Made by a program: the position numbers and the translations under genes. Below are positions 53,165 to 61,559 of a DNA stretch of 64,000 nucleotides, one piece after another (within the stretch, counting starts at the first letter, position 1; every line of letters begins with the position of its first letter). Where the stretch lies: NCBI RefSeq assembly GCF_001294535.1, contig NZ_LGIC01000033.1, positions 62,001 to 126,000 of the forward strand. The letters are read 5' to 3'. The stretch comes from Cypionkella psychrotolerans (GTDB lineage Bacteria; Pseudomonadota; Alphaproteobacteria; Rhodobacterales; Rhodobacteraceae). The notes under the pieces were generated by a model. That model worked only from the letters and a program-made list of their open reading frames with translations, did not search any database and had not been told where the DNA came from.

Positions 53165-54322
53165 TCAGAGCGGCTTCAGCCCGTCGGCGGCGGCGGTGCG
53201 ATGCGCCAGCGCCGTGACGATCAGCAGCACGACGGCGAGAGCGGCGTAGGTGGCGCGAAAGCCGATGTGGTCGGCGATGAAACCGATGCTGGACGGGGCC
53301 ACCAGAATGCCCGCATAGCCGACCATGGTGACGGTGGAAATTGCCGCTCCGGCGGTCATGCCGGGGTGGTTGCCTGCGGCGGAGAACAGGATTGGCACCA
53401 TGTTGGCGACGCCCAGCCCTGCAAAGGTAAAGCTGGCGATGGCTATGATGTCATTCGGGGCCAGCGCGCCGCCCAGCAGGCCAGCGGCAGAGATAAGCCC
53501 CGAAATTTGTAGAGTTTTTACCGCGCCAAAGCGATTGCGCAAACGATCACCTACAAAGCGCATCGCAGCCATCGCCGCAGCGAATCCGGCAAAGCCAAGG
53601 CCCGACCGGAACAAATCCGAGCCTAGTTCTCGGCTGAGGTAGATCGCGGCCCAGTCCAGCACCGCCCCTTCTGGGACCATGCAGAACAGCGCCATGAAGC
53701 CCAAGATCCACAGGCTGGCATCACGGGGCAGCAGGGCGTGCGGTTTGGGTTTGGTCTCGACGGGATGGGGGGCGTCGGCGATCAGTTTTGGACTTGCCAG
53801 CAGCACGGTGCCAAGCGCGATACAGGCGACGATCAGGGCTTGGGTCTCGGCCCCCCAATGGGCTACGACATAGCTGCCCGCAAAGCCGCCGATGAAGCCG
53901 CCCAAGCTCCAGAAGCCGTGGCTGGAGGACATGATGGCGCGACCCATGCGGCGTTCGACCTCGACCGCATTGGCGTTCATCGCCACATCCATCGAGCCGA
54001 GCACCGCGCCCATCAGCGCCATCGCCGGGGCCAGCAGCCAGAGGTTTGGCGTAAGCACCACCAGCGGCAGGGTCGGTGCGGCGGCAAGGCCGAAGGCGCA
54101 GGCGATGCGGCGCGAGCCATAGGTTTGGATCAGGCGACCGGCGAACAGCATGGCTCCGACCGCACCAAGGCCGAGCGCGAGGATCAGCAGGCCAAGCGTG
54201 GTGGCGCTGATGCTGTGGCGGGTCAGCAGCAGCGGGATTTGCGGCGCCCATGCGCCCATCACGAAGCCATTGGTGGCAAACATCGCCGCCACAGCCCAGC
54301 GTGCCGATTGTATCTGTTGCAT
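53165..54322 (-). CDS. MFS transporter
   Basis: A 385-residue protein with about 12 hydrophobic helices and MFS-type sequence (MQQIQSARWAVAAMFATNGFVMGAWAPQIPLLLTRHSISATTLGLLILALGLGAVGAMLFAGRLIQTYGSRRIACAFG carries the loop 2-3 motif RLIQTYGSRR). It continues LMGAVLGSMDVAMNANAVEVERRMGRAIMSSSHGFWSLGGFIGGF, as in the YbjJ-like subgroup of inner-membrane MFS proteins. The ATG at 54322 has GGGAGGG upstream; the open frame extends higher without homology. It follows galM on the same strand, with about 170 bp between, so sugar transport is possible but not shown. Confidence 0.88.
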   Translation of the reverse strand: MQQIQSARWAVAAMFATNGFVMGAWAPQIPLLLTRHSISATTLGLLILALGLGAVGAMLFAGRLIQTYGSRRIACAFGLAAAPTLPLVVLTPNLWLLAPAMALMGAVLGSMDVAMNANAVEVERRMGRAIMSSSHGFWSLGGFIGGFAGSYVVAHWGAETQALIVACIALGTVLLASPKLIADAPHPVETKPKPHALLPRDASLWILGFMALFCMVPEGAVLDWAAIYLSRELGSDLFRSGLGFAGFAAAMAAMRFVGDRLRNRFGAVKTLQISGLISAAGLLGGALAPNDIIAIASFTFAGLGVANMVPILFSAAGNHPGMTAGAAISTVTMVGYAGILVAPSSIGFIADHIGFRATYAALAVVLLIVTALAHRTAAADGLKPL

Positions 54323-54494
54323 CGTGGCCCTCCCGTTAGCGCTGACAGGCTTAGGGTTTGGCGCGGGCGAGGGAAAGGGGCAGCGCTGCACCTTTTGTTT
54401 CAACTGTTTCAGGGCGGCGCGCGGGTTTCTGCGCTGTGGCCCGCCGGTTTGCTGTCAGGGGTAGGAGTCTGCGCCTGATCTTAAGGGTTTGGTT

Positions 54495-55445
54495 TTATGC
54501 GACCGCCTTGAAGCGCCATTCGGTGATTTGGGTCAGGGTTTCGCCTTTCGCCAAGGTGATCGGCGGGAAGCCGGGTTTGTTGGGGGCATCGGGCCAGCCT
54601 TGGGCTTCGATGGCGAGGCCTTTGTAGGCGTCGTGGCGGCAATCGTAGATCTGGATGCCGGGTTCGGTGGTGGCGACGGTCATTTCGAGGTTTGATTGGC
54701 CGGTTAGGGTGAGGACATCGCGCAGGGGGTGCTGCGTGGTACTGAGACAAAAGCAATTATCGAGGTCGGGGGTGTGGGGGGCGACGGGCTTGGCGTTGCG
54801 GAAATCGAACAGTTCGGTGGCGGGGCGGATTTCTCCGGTCGGGATGAAGTCTGCGGTGGCGGGGAGGTAGTGGTCGGCTTTGATCTGTAGGCTGTGGCCG
54901 GTGAAATCCGCTGTGCCGTCGAGGTTCCAATAGCTGTGGTTGGTGGCGTTCAGCAGGGTGTCGGCGTCGGTTGTGGTGGTGATGGTTAGGCGCAGGGTGG
55001 CAGGGGCGGCAAGTTGGAACAAAGCGGTGATGCGGCGATTGCCGGGGAAGCCGCCTTCGTTGTGCGGCAGGGTGAGGGCGAGCAGGCACTCGGTTTCGGT
55101 CGCGTGGATGAGGTGCCAGACCTTCAGATGGGTGCCTGCGTCGCCGGAATGTAGGCAGTGCTGGCCGTTGAAATTGACTTGGAAGTTGAGAGTTTTGTCG
55201 TGGAGCGGGGCTGCCGCGCGGGTCAGGCGGTTGACCACGGGGGCGATGATCGAGCCGTGATAGCGCAACGGGCCTTCGTAATCGGCGAGGGTGTTGGAGC
55301 CTAGGGTGAGATCGTGAGGGATTTGGCCGAGGCGGACGGATTGCAGGACGGCACCCCAAGTCAGGATCGCGACGCTGAGATCGCCTGCGGTGAGGGTAAT
55401 TTTCTCCACCGCTTCGCCTGTGGTGGTGGTGCCGAAATATGCCAT
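54495..55445 (-). CDS. galM: Aldose 1-epimerase (galactose mutarotase)
   Basis: GalM interconverts alpha and beta anomers of aldoses. The 316-residue product carries NFNGQHCLHSGDAGTHLKVW, LNATNHSYWNLDG (catalytic His in NHSYWNL) and the C-terminal DNCFCLSTTQHPLRDVLTLTGQSNLEMTVATTEPGIQIYDC, including the GIQIYDC stretch near the C-terminal acid. Start MAYFGTTTTGEAVEKITLTAGDLSVAILTWGAVLQSVRL is typical. It lies 90 bases after znuA on the same strand, and upstream of the MFS gene; zinc-dependent regulation by readthrough is possible but speculative. Confidence 0.93.
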   Translation of the reverse strand: MAYFGTTTTGEAVEKITLTAGDLSVAILTWGAVLQSVRLGQIPHDLTLGSNTLADYEGPLRYHGSIIAPVVNRLTRAAAPLHDKTLNFQVNFNGQHCLHSGDAGTHLKVWHLIHATETECLLALTLPHNEGGFPGNRRITALFQLAAPATLRLTITTTTDADTLLNATNHSYWNLDGTADFTGHSLQIKADHYLPATADFIPTGEIRPATELFDFRNAKPVAPHTPDLDNCFCLSTTQHPLRDVLTLTGQSNLEMTVATTEPGIQIYDCRHDAYKGLAIEAQGWPDAPNKPGFPPITLAKGETLTQITEWRFKAVA

Positions 55446-55535
55446 CTGTGCCTGCCGTTTTGATCCTAACCTGCGGCGATGAAGCTGTATCGCCGCCGCG
55501 AGGTCAAGCGGGTTTGGCGGTGGCGTTGGAGCGTG

Positions 55536-56456
55536 TCAGCCGTTCAGGCAATCGGTCAGGGTGTTGGCGATGCTGCGCATCAGATTGTCGTAGGCGTCGG
55601 GGCCGAAGGGCAGCGAGGAGCCGACGGGATCAAGGGCTGCGCCGAGTTTGGTGGCGGTGCCTTGCATCAGTTGCGTCAGCATCGCGGGGTCGTGTTGCAC
55701 TTCGGGGAAGGCGCAGCTGTAGGCACCGGATTTCAGCTCGGCTTGCAGTTCGGTCAGCTTGGCAGCACCGGGGGTGGTGGCGTCGCCAAGCGCGAGTGAT
55801 CCGTGATGGGCAAGGCCGTAATGGGCGGCGAAATAGCCGTAGGCGGCGTGGAAGGTGACAAAGGGTTTGTCTTTGATGGCAGATAGTTGCGCGGTGATTT
55901 CTGCATCCATCGCTTGGATGCGGGCCTTGGTCGCGGCGGCGTTGGCGGCGTAGGTGGGGGCGTGTTCGGGGTCTAGCGCGCTGAGGTCGGCGGCGATCAG
56001 ATCTGCCCAGATCGCGGCATTGACGGGGTTCATCCAGGCGTGGGGGTCGGTGCCATCGTGGGCGTGGTCATGTTCGGTGTCGGTCGCGGCCTCGTCATGG
56101 GCTTCTTCTTCCTCGCCCTGACCCTCGGGATAGGCTTGGGTTTCGGTGTCTTTCGCATCCAGCAGCACCAAGGATACCGCCTTGCTGTCGGTCATCGCGC
56201 GGTCGAGCCATGGCGTCAGTTCCGGGCCGATCCAGATCACGGTGTCGGCGTCGGCAATGCTTTGCATCTGGCTGGGGCGGAGTTGGAAATCATGCTCATC
56301 CGCGCCCTTTTCCAGCAGCAAGATTGGGGTGCCGAGGTTGCCCATCACCTGGGCAACCAGCGCGTGGACCGGGGGAATGTCGGTGACGACATTGGGAACT
56401 TCGGCGAGGGCTGCGGTGGGCAGGGTGGCAAGGGCGAGAGATATGATATAACGCAT
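55536..56456 (-). CDS. znuA: Zinc ABC transporter substrate-binding protein
   Basis: ZnuA captures periplasmic zinc for the ZnuBC importer. The 306-residue precursor has a signal peptide (MRYIISLALATLPTAALA-EV), IPPVHALVAQVMG, GADEHDFQLRPSQMQSIADADTVIWIG with a zinc-ligand His, the acidic His-rich loop GEEEEAHDEAATDTEHDHAHDGTDPHAWMNP typical of zinc-specific proteins, and VTFHAAYGYFAAHYGL. The C-terminal CxxFPEVQHD region holds the disulfide partner. It is divergent from zur, with a perfect Zur box between the starts. Confidence 0.95.
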   Translation of the reverse strand: MRYIISLALATLPTAALAEVPNVVTDIPPVHALVAQVMGNLGTPILLLEKGADEHDFQLRPSQMQSIADADTVIWIGPELTPWLDRAMTDSKAVSLVLLDAKDTETQAYPEGQGEEEEAHDEAATDTEHDHAHDGTDPHAWMNPVNAAIWADLIAADLSALDPEHAPTYAANAAATKARIQAMDAEITAQLSAIKDKPFVTFHAAYGYFAAHYGLAHHGSLALGDATTPGAAKLTELQAELKSGAYSCAFPEVQHDPAMLTQLMQGTATKLGAALDPVGSSLPFGPDAYDNLMRSIANTLTDCLNG

Positions 56457-56495
56457 CGGGAGGGCCTTTTGTTTGGCGGCAAGAGGCGGTATGAT

Positions 56496-56510
56496 TGTTA
56501 TAGTATAACA
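56496..56510. promoter_or_regulatory. Zur box
   Basis: TGTTATAGTATAACA is a perfect odd-centred palindrome, the alphaproteobacterial Zur-site core (TGTTATANTATAACA). It lies 40 bases upstream of znuA and 16 bases upstream of zur, so it can repress both znuA and zur-znuCB. Confidence 0.9.
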
Positions 56511-56525
56511 TGTCAAGGGGGCCGC

Positions 56526-57041
56526 ATGGCGCATTCTCATATCGACGCTTGCCCCGGCTGCGAAGCGCCGGATCTGGCCTTTGCGGCGCATGACCACGCG
56601 CATTGCAGTGCGGATGCGCTGGCACGGGCTGAGGCTTTGGTGGCTGAAAAGGGCCTGCGGCTGACACCGGTGCGCCGGAGGGTGCTGGAGATTTTGCTGG
56701 AGGAGCATCGGGCGCTTGGGGCCTATGATGTGCTGACACGGCTGGCCGCCGAGGGCTTTGGCAATCAGCCGCCTGTGGCCTATCGAGCGCTGGATTTTCT
56801 GGAAGAACAAGGACTTGCGCATCGCATTCGGCGTTTGAACGCCTTCACCGCCTGTATGCATCCGGGCGAGGCGCATGCGCCTGCTTTTCTGATTTGCCGG
56901 GGCTGTAATGTGGTGGCCGAAGCCCCCGCAGCGCCTGTGATGGCGGCTTTGCAGGCGGCAGCGGGGCAGAGTGGGTTCGTGATTGAACGCTCCACCATCG
57001 AGGCTTTGGGGCTGTGCCCAAGCTGTCAGGTGGCAGCATGA
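56526..57041 (+). CDS. zur: Zinc uptake regulator Zur (Fur family)
   Basis: Zur represses zinc-import genes when zinc is sufficient. The 171-residue product starts MAHSHIDACPGCEAPDLAFAAHDHAHCSADALARA, a Cys/His-rich N-terminus, followed by the Fur-type winged helix (GLRLTPVRRRVLEILLEEHRALGAYDVLTRLAAEG, with PVAYRALDFLEEQGLAHRI). The C-terminal zinc sites are visible as CMHPGEAHAPAFLICRGCN and LCPSCQ. The ATG at 56526 is preceded by AAGGGGG. It overlaps znuC by four bases and faces znuA across a Zur box, which would give autoregulation. Confidence 0.95.
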   Translation: MAHSHIDACPGCEAPDLAFAAHDHAHCSADALARAEALVAEKGLRLTPVRRRVLEILLEEHRALGAYDVLTRLAAEGFGNQPPVAYRALDFLEEQGLAHRIRRLNAFTACMHPGEAHAPAFLICRGCNVVAEAPAAPVMAALQAAAGQSGFVIERSTIEALGLCPSCQVAA

Positions 57042-57811
57042 GCCTGCTTGCGGCGCAGAATATCACCGTGCGGTTTGGCGGCGAGGCGGTGCTGTCGGAT
57101 GTGTCCTTGGCGATTGAGCCGGGGGAGATTGTGACGATTCTGGGGCCGAATGGCTCGGGCAAATCGACGTTGTTGCGGGCTTTGCTGGGGATTTTGCCGC
57201 TGGCTGCGGGGGTTGTGACGCGGGCTGCCGGGCTGCGTTTGGGCTATGTGCCGCAGAAGTTGAGCATTGATCGCTCGATGCCGATGACGGTGCGGCGGTT
57301 TTTGTCGCTTCCGGTGCGGGTGGGGGACGTTGAGGCCACGTTGGCGCTGGCGCGGGTGGGTCTGCCGGGGCTGGAGCAGCGGCAGATGGCGGGGCTGTCG
57401 GGCGGGCAGTTTCAGCGGGTGCTGTTGGCGCGGGCGTTGTTGTCTGCGCCGCAACTGCTGATCTTGGACGAGCCGACGCAGGGTCTGGATCAGCCCGGTG
57501 AGGCCGGGTTTTATCGGCTGATTGAGGAAGTGCGGCGTGAGACTGGGGCGGCGATTTTGATGGTCAGCCACGATTTGCATGTGGTGATGGCGGCGTCGGA
57601 TCGGGTGATTTGTCTGAACGGCCATATCTGCTGTCAGGGCTCGCCTGTGGTGGTCTCAAACGCGCCGGAATATCGCGCGCTGTTTGGGCTGGGATCGCAA
57701 GGCGCGCTGGCTTTGTATCAGCATCGGCATGATCACAGCCACGAGCCGGATTTGGTTGATGCCCATGGCCGCGCGCCGTCGGACCCGCATCATGGACATA
57801 ATCATGCTTGA
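57038..57811 (+). CDS. znuC: Zinc ABC transporter ATP-binding protein
   Basis: ZnuC energises zinc import. The 257-residue ATPase has the Walker A ILGPNGSGKSTLLRALLG, Q-loop YVPQKLSID, signature LSGGQFQRVLLARAL, Walker B LLILDEPTQGLD and switch VSHDLH. The C-terminal tail is His-rich (ALYQHRHDHSHEPDLVDAHGRAPSDPHHGHNHA), typical of zinc-handling ATPases. Start ATG 57038 overlaps the zur stop (ATGA). The end overlaps the znuB start. Confidence 0.96.
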   Translation: MSLLAAQNITVRFGGEAVLSDVSLAIEPGEIVTILGPNGSGKSTLLRALLGILPLAAGVVTRAAGLRLGYVPQKLSIDRSMPMTVRRFLSLPVRVGDVEATLALARVGLPGLEQRQMAGLSGGQFQRVLLARALLSAPQLLILDEPTQGLDQPGEAGFYRLIEEVRRETGAAILMVSHDLHVVMAASDRVICLNGHICCQGSPVVVSNAPEYRALFGLGSQGALALYQHRHDHSHEPDLVDAHGRAPSDPHHGHNHA

Positions 57812-58613
57812 TAACCTGCTGGGGCTTGACGATTTTCTGGTGCGGGCGGCTTTGGCCGGTCTGGGCTTGGCGCTGGCGACCGGACCTCTGGGGTCATTCG
57901 TGGTCTGGCGACGGATGGCGTATTTTGGCGATGCGACCAGCCATGCGGCGATTTTGGGCGTGGCTTTGGCGCTGGCGTTGCAGTTGCCGATTGGGGTGGG
58001 CACGCTGCTGGTGGCGCTGGCGATGGCGGGGACGGTTTCGACCTTGGCCGCGCGCGGTTGGGCGATGGATACGACGTTGGGCGTACTGGCCCATTCGGCT
58101 TTGGCGTTTGGTCTGGTAGCGATTTCCTATGTGCCTGGGGTGCGGGCCGATCTTTCGACCTATCTGTTTGGCGATATTCTGGCGGTGTCCAAGGCCGATC
58201 TGGGGTTTATATGGGCCGGGTCTTTGGGGGTGGTGGCGCTGCTGGTCTGGCGTTGGCAGGCGCTGCTGACTGCCACGCTGAATGAAGATCTCGCCCATGC
58301 TTCTGGCCTGAACCCGGATCGCGAGCGGTTGGTTTTGACGCTGGCCTTGGCTTTGGTGGTGGCGGTGGCGTTGAAGATCGTCGGGGCTTTGCTGATCGCG
58401 GCGATGCTGATCATCCCGGCGGCGGCGGCGCGGGGGCTGGCGCGGACGCCGGAAAGCATGGCGGCTTATGCGACGGGGTTTGGCGGGCTGGCCTGTTTGG
58501 TCGGGCTGCGGCTGTCGTTGTGGCAGGATACACCTGCGGGGCCGTCGATTGTCAGTGCGGCTGCGGTGATTTTTGCGCTGGTGGCGGTGTTTGGCAGGAT
58601 ACGACGCGCGTAG
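57804..58613 (+). CDS. znuB: Zinc ABC transporter permease
   Basis: ZnuB is the membrane channel of the zinc importer. The 269-residue product has about seven to eight transmembrane helices, starting MLDNLLGLDDFLVRAALAGLGLALATGPLGSFVVWRRMAYFGDATSHAAILGVALALA, with the conserved FGDATSHAAILGVAL (ABC-3 family) and LVVAVALKIVGALLIAAMLIIPAAAARGLART. An in-frame ATG at 57792 is an alternative start, also overlapping znuC. A CGATTTT hairpin starts 10 bases after the stop and may terminate the zur-znuCB operon. Confidence 0.95.
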   Translation: MLDNLLGLDDFLVRAALAGLGLALATGPLGSFVVWRRMAYFGDATSHAAILGVALALALQLPIGVGTLLVALAMAGTVSTLAARGWAMDTTLGVLAHSALAFGLVAISYVPGVRADLSTYLFGDILAVSKADLGFIWAGSLGVVALLVWRWQALLTATLNEDLAHASGLNPDRERLVLTLALALVVAVALKIVGALLIAAMLIIPAAAARGLARTPESMAAYATGFGGLACLVGLRLSLWQDTPAGPSIVSAAAVIFALVAVFGRIRRA

Positions 58614-58622
58614 AACCGGGCC

Positions 58623-58643
58623 ACGATTTTTCTCAAAAATCGT
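58623..58643 (+). terminator. CGATTTT-type hairpin, copy 4
   Basis: ACGATTTTT and AAAAATCGT pair perfectly around CTC, 10 bases after the znuB stop. Confidence 0.65.
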
Positions 58644-58773
58644 CTCGGTTGCGCGCGCAGCGATGCCGCTTTCTGGCGACTATGTCGTTTTCGTCTGTCG
58701 AATGTCGGCTGCCCTAGCTCGCCAGAGCGTGCTTGCGGCACATATGGGTGCAAATCCCATTCGGAGAGACTCG

Positions 58774-61269
58774 ATGAAGACTCATGTCAAAGCGCTGGTT
58801 GTTGGCGGTGGTGCGGTCGGCAATGGCATTGCCTATCATCTGGCGAAGGCCGGATGGGATACCATGCTGGTGGAGCGGGATGAGTTGACGAGCGGGTCAA
58901 CTTGGCACGCGGCGGGGCTGCTGCCTTTGTTCAACATGGGCTATGCGACGACGCATATTCACAAGTATTCGGTGGATTTCTATAAATCGCTGGAGGCTGA
59001 AACCGGGCTGAACGCTGGTTTCGCCGTGGTGGGTAACTTGCGGATGGCGCAGCATCAGGAACGGATGGATGAGTATATGCTCTATTCATCGGTGGCCGAG
59101 ACGGCGGGGGTTTATCACGAGTTTCTTAGCCCTGCGCAGATGAAAGAGCGTTGGCCGTTGTTGCGCACCGATGATCTGGTTGGCGCGCTGTACCACCCGC
59201 AGGACGGCTATATTAACCCGGCGGATGTGACTCAGGCGATGGCCAAGGGCGCGCGTCAGCATGGCGTGACGATTGAGCGTAAGGTGCAGGTGGACGGTTA
59301 TAAGTGGACCGGCAGCGAGTGGATTGTCTCGTGCACCCGGATGGTCGAGCAGGGCGGCAATCTGGTCGCCTCGGACGACAAGTTTGAAATCCGGGCTGAG
59401 CATGTGGTGACGGCAACTGGCAACCACGCACAGCGCACGGCGCGTCTGTTGGGCGTGAAGATCCCGGCGATTCCGGTAGAGCATCAGTTTATCGTGACCG
59501 AGCCTGATCCGATGTTGGTGGAGTATCGCAAGAACAACCCGGAGCATCCGGTTTTGCGCGATGCCGATGCGAAATGGTATGTTCGCGAAGAACGCGGCGG
59601 CTGGATTTTGGGGCCGTATGAGAAGGGTGCGCCCGCGCGGTTTGAATATTCGGTGCCGGATAGCTTTAGGGCAGACCTGTTCCCGCTGGATCTAGAGCGG
59701 ATCGAGGCCGAATATATGGCGATGATCCACCGCTTGCCGTCCTCGGAAGTGGTTGGTTTGAAAGACGATTTCAACGGCCCGATCTGCTACACACCGGATG
59801 GCAACCCGCTGGTTGGCCCGGTGCCGGGCTTGCGCAATATGTGGATTGCCGAGGGTTTCAGCTTCGGTATCACGGCGGCGGGCGGCACGGGGTATTACCT
59901 CGCGCAGTTGATGGTGAATGGCGAGGCTGAGATCGACATGGCCTCGCTCGATCCGCGCAGGTATGGCTCGTGGATCACGACTGAGTATGCGGCGCGCAAG
60001 AACGAGGAATGTTACGACCACGTTTTCGTGCTGCACCACCCGGATGAAGAACGTGAGGCGTGCCGTCCGCTGCGGACTGCTCCGGTCTATGATCGGCAGA
60101 AGGCTTTGGGCGCGCAATTTGGTCAGGTGAATGGCTGGGAGCGGCCGATTTATTACGGGCCTTTGGATGCACCGGAGGATTTCGATCACAAGTCGCGCAG
60201 TTTCCGCCGTGGCGCTTGGTGGCAGTATGCCGTCGAGGAAGCCAAGGCGATCCGCGAAACCGCTGGTTTGATTGATGCAACTGCGTTCACCAAGCATGTG
60301 GTGAAGGGGCCGGGGGCGACGGCGTTCCTCGATTGGTTCACCTGCAACGCTTTGCCGAAAGTGGGCCGGATCAACCTGACCTATGCGCTGACCCCTGCGG
60401 GGACGACGCGGACGGAATACACCATCGTGCGCAATGGCGAGAATGACTATTATCTGGTCAGCGCCGGGGCCTGGACGGCCTATGACGCGGATTATCTGCG
60501 CAAATGTGCCGAGGATAAAGCGCCGGAGTTCGGCTATATCGAGATCCATGATGTGACGACGCAGTGGGGGGTGTTCGCGATTGCGGGACCGAAGGCGCGG
60601 GCGATTCTGGCCGAGCTGATCAAGGATGAAAACCCGGCGACGGCCCTGTCGAACAAGCGCTTCCCGTGGCTGTCGGCGCGGCGGATTGAACTGGGGATGT
60701 GCCCAGTCAATGCGATCCGGGTGGCTTATACCGGCGAGTTGGGCTGGGAATTGCACCATCCGATCGAGATGCAGCGCTATTTGTGGGATCAGTTGATCGC
60801 CGCTGGGGCGAAGCATGGCATGAAGCTGGTCGGCGCGCGGGCGCAGAACTGGCTGCGGCAGGAGAAATCTTACCGTGCGTTCGGCAACGAATTGGGTCGC
60901 GATGCGACGCCGTTGGAGGCGGCTTTGGATCGGTTTGTCGATCTGAAGAAGGATTTCCAGGGCAAGCAGGCGATGCTGGATGTGGGTATTCGCTCGAAGT
61001 GCTGCACGTTGTTGATTGATGGGCCGTCGGATACTGATCCGTGGGGTAAAGAGGCTTTGTTGCTGGACGGCGTGAAGATTGGGCGGCTGACTTCGGGTGG
61101 CTATTCGGTGGCGTTCGGCAAGCAGATCGGGATGGGCTATGTGCGGCCTGATCTGGCGGAAGTTGGCACCAAGCTGAAGGTTCGGATGAACCGCGAGCTT
61201 TGGGATTGTGTGGTGGTCGAGGATTCGCCGTTTGATCCAAGCAACGCTCGGATTCGGGTGGATGGCTGA
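58774..61269 (+). CDS. FAD-dependent dimethylglycine/sarcosine dehydrogenase-like protein with GcvT domain
   Basis: An 831-residue two-part enzyme. Residues 1-400 are a DAO-type FAD domain: VKALVVGGGAVGNGIAYHLAKAGWDTMLVERDELTSGSTWHAAGLLPLF. The His of STWHAAG is the expected covalent-FAD residue of dimethylglycine and sarcosine dehydrogenases. From about 430 a GcvT/aminomethyltransferase domain follows (KHVVKGPGATAFLDWFTCNALPKVGRINLTYALTPAGTTRTEYTI, GELGWELHHPIEMQ, then LDRFVDLKKDFQGKQAM), which receives the one-carbon unit on tetrahydrofolate. Relatives serve glycine betaine and methylamine catabolism in marine Rhodobacteraceae. Exact substrate is inference. CGGAGAG precedes the ATG at 58774. 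Confidence 0.9.
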   Translation: MKTHVKALVVGGGAVGNGIAYHLAKAGWDTMLVERDELTSGSTWHAAGLLPLFNMGYATTHIHKYSVDFYKSLEAETGLNAGFAVVGNLRMAQHQERMDEYMLYSSVAETAGVYHEFLSPAQMKERWPLLRTDDLVGALYHPQDGYINPADVTQAMAKGARQHGVTIERKVQVDGYKWTGSEWIVSCTRMVEQGGNLVASDDKFEIRAEHVVTATGNHAQRTARLLGVKIPAIPVEHQFIVTEPDPMLVEYRKNNPEHPVLRDADAKWYVREERGGWILGPYEKGAPARFEYSVPDSFRADLFPLDLERIEAEYMAMIHRLPSSEVVGLKDDFNGPICYTPDGNPLVGPVPGLRNMWIAEGFSFGITAAGGTGYYLAQLMVNGEAEIDMASLDPRRYGSWITTEYAARKNEECYDHVFVLHHPDEEREACRPLRTAPVYDRQKALGAQFGQVNGWERPIYYGPLDAPEDFDHKSRSFRRGAWWQYAVEEAKAIRETAGLIDATAFTKHVVKGPGATAFLDWFTCNALPKVGRINLTYALTPAGTTRTEYTIVRNGENDYYLVSAGAWTAYDADYLRKCAEDKAPEFGYIEIHDVTTQWGVFAIAGPKARAILAELIKDENPATALSNKRFPWLSARRIELGMCPVNAIRVAYTGELGWELHHPIEMQRYLWDQLIAAGAKHGMKLVGARAQNWLRQEKSYRAFGNELGRDATPLEAALDRFVDLKKDFQGKQAMLDVGIRSKCCTLLIDGPSDTDPWGKEALLLDGVKIGRLTSGGYSVAFGKQIGMGYVRPDLAEVGTKLKVRMNRELWDCVVVEDSPFDPSNARIRVDG

Positions 61270-61271
61270 TT

Positions 61272-61343
61272 TGTCCGCGCGTGGGCGCTGGGGCTAGTCT
61301 TTTAGGATCAAAGGGTTAGGTTTCGGTGTTTGCGAATTGTTAA
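61272..61343. repeat. Palindrome + GTTAA element, copy 5 (degenerate palindrome)
   Basis: TGTCCGCGCGTGGGCG (61272-61287) differs from the 16-base palindrome at 16621 at three positions and starts three bases after the dehydrogenase stop. ATCAAAGGGTTAGG (61307) and GTTAA (61339-61343) follow in the standard order. Confidence 0.55.
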
Positions 61344-61416
61344 GGATTGGGGGCGGTGGGAGTAATCCTGCCGCCCTTGGCTTTTGTTGCTGGTCGCCGG
61401 GGTTTCACACCCCGGA

Positions 61417-61446
61417 CCCCGTGGGATATTTGAGCCAATGTGAAAT
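61417..61446 (+). repeat. Dispersed GGATATTT..GCCAA element, copy 7
   Basis: CCCCGTGGGATATTTGAGCC followed by AATGTGAAAT, preceded by the GGGGTTTCACACCCC hairpin (61399-61413). It matches copies at 4621 and 44878. Confidence 0.7.
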
Positions 61447-61559
61447 TAGAGAGCCGCGTGTGTAGGGCAGGGAAAATTTTAGGCAAATTGTTGGGGTTTG
61501 AGGGTGGGACTGTATCGGTCAAGTTGAGGGACGCAGTAGATACCGCGCGGGGTGCAAGA

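Noticed and set aside
58573-58773. N-terminal extension of the GcvT-fused dehydrogenase and other upstream in-frame extensions
   Set aside because: No homology to the dehydrogenase N-terminus and no Shine-Dalgarno sequence; the ATG at 58774 has CGGAGAG.
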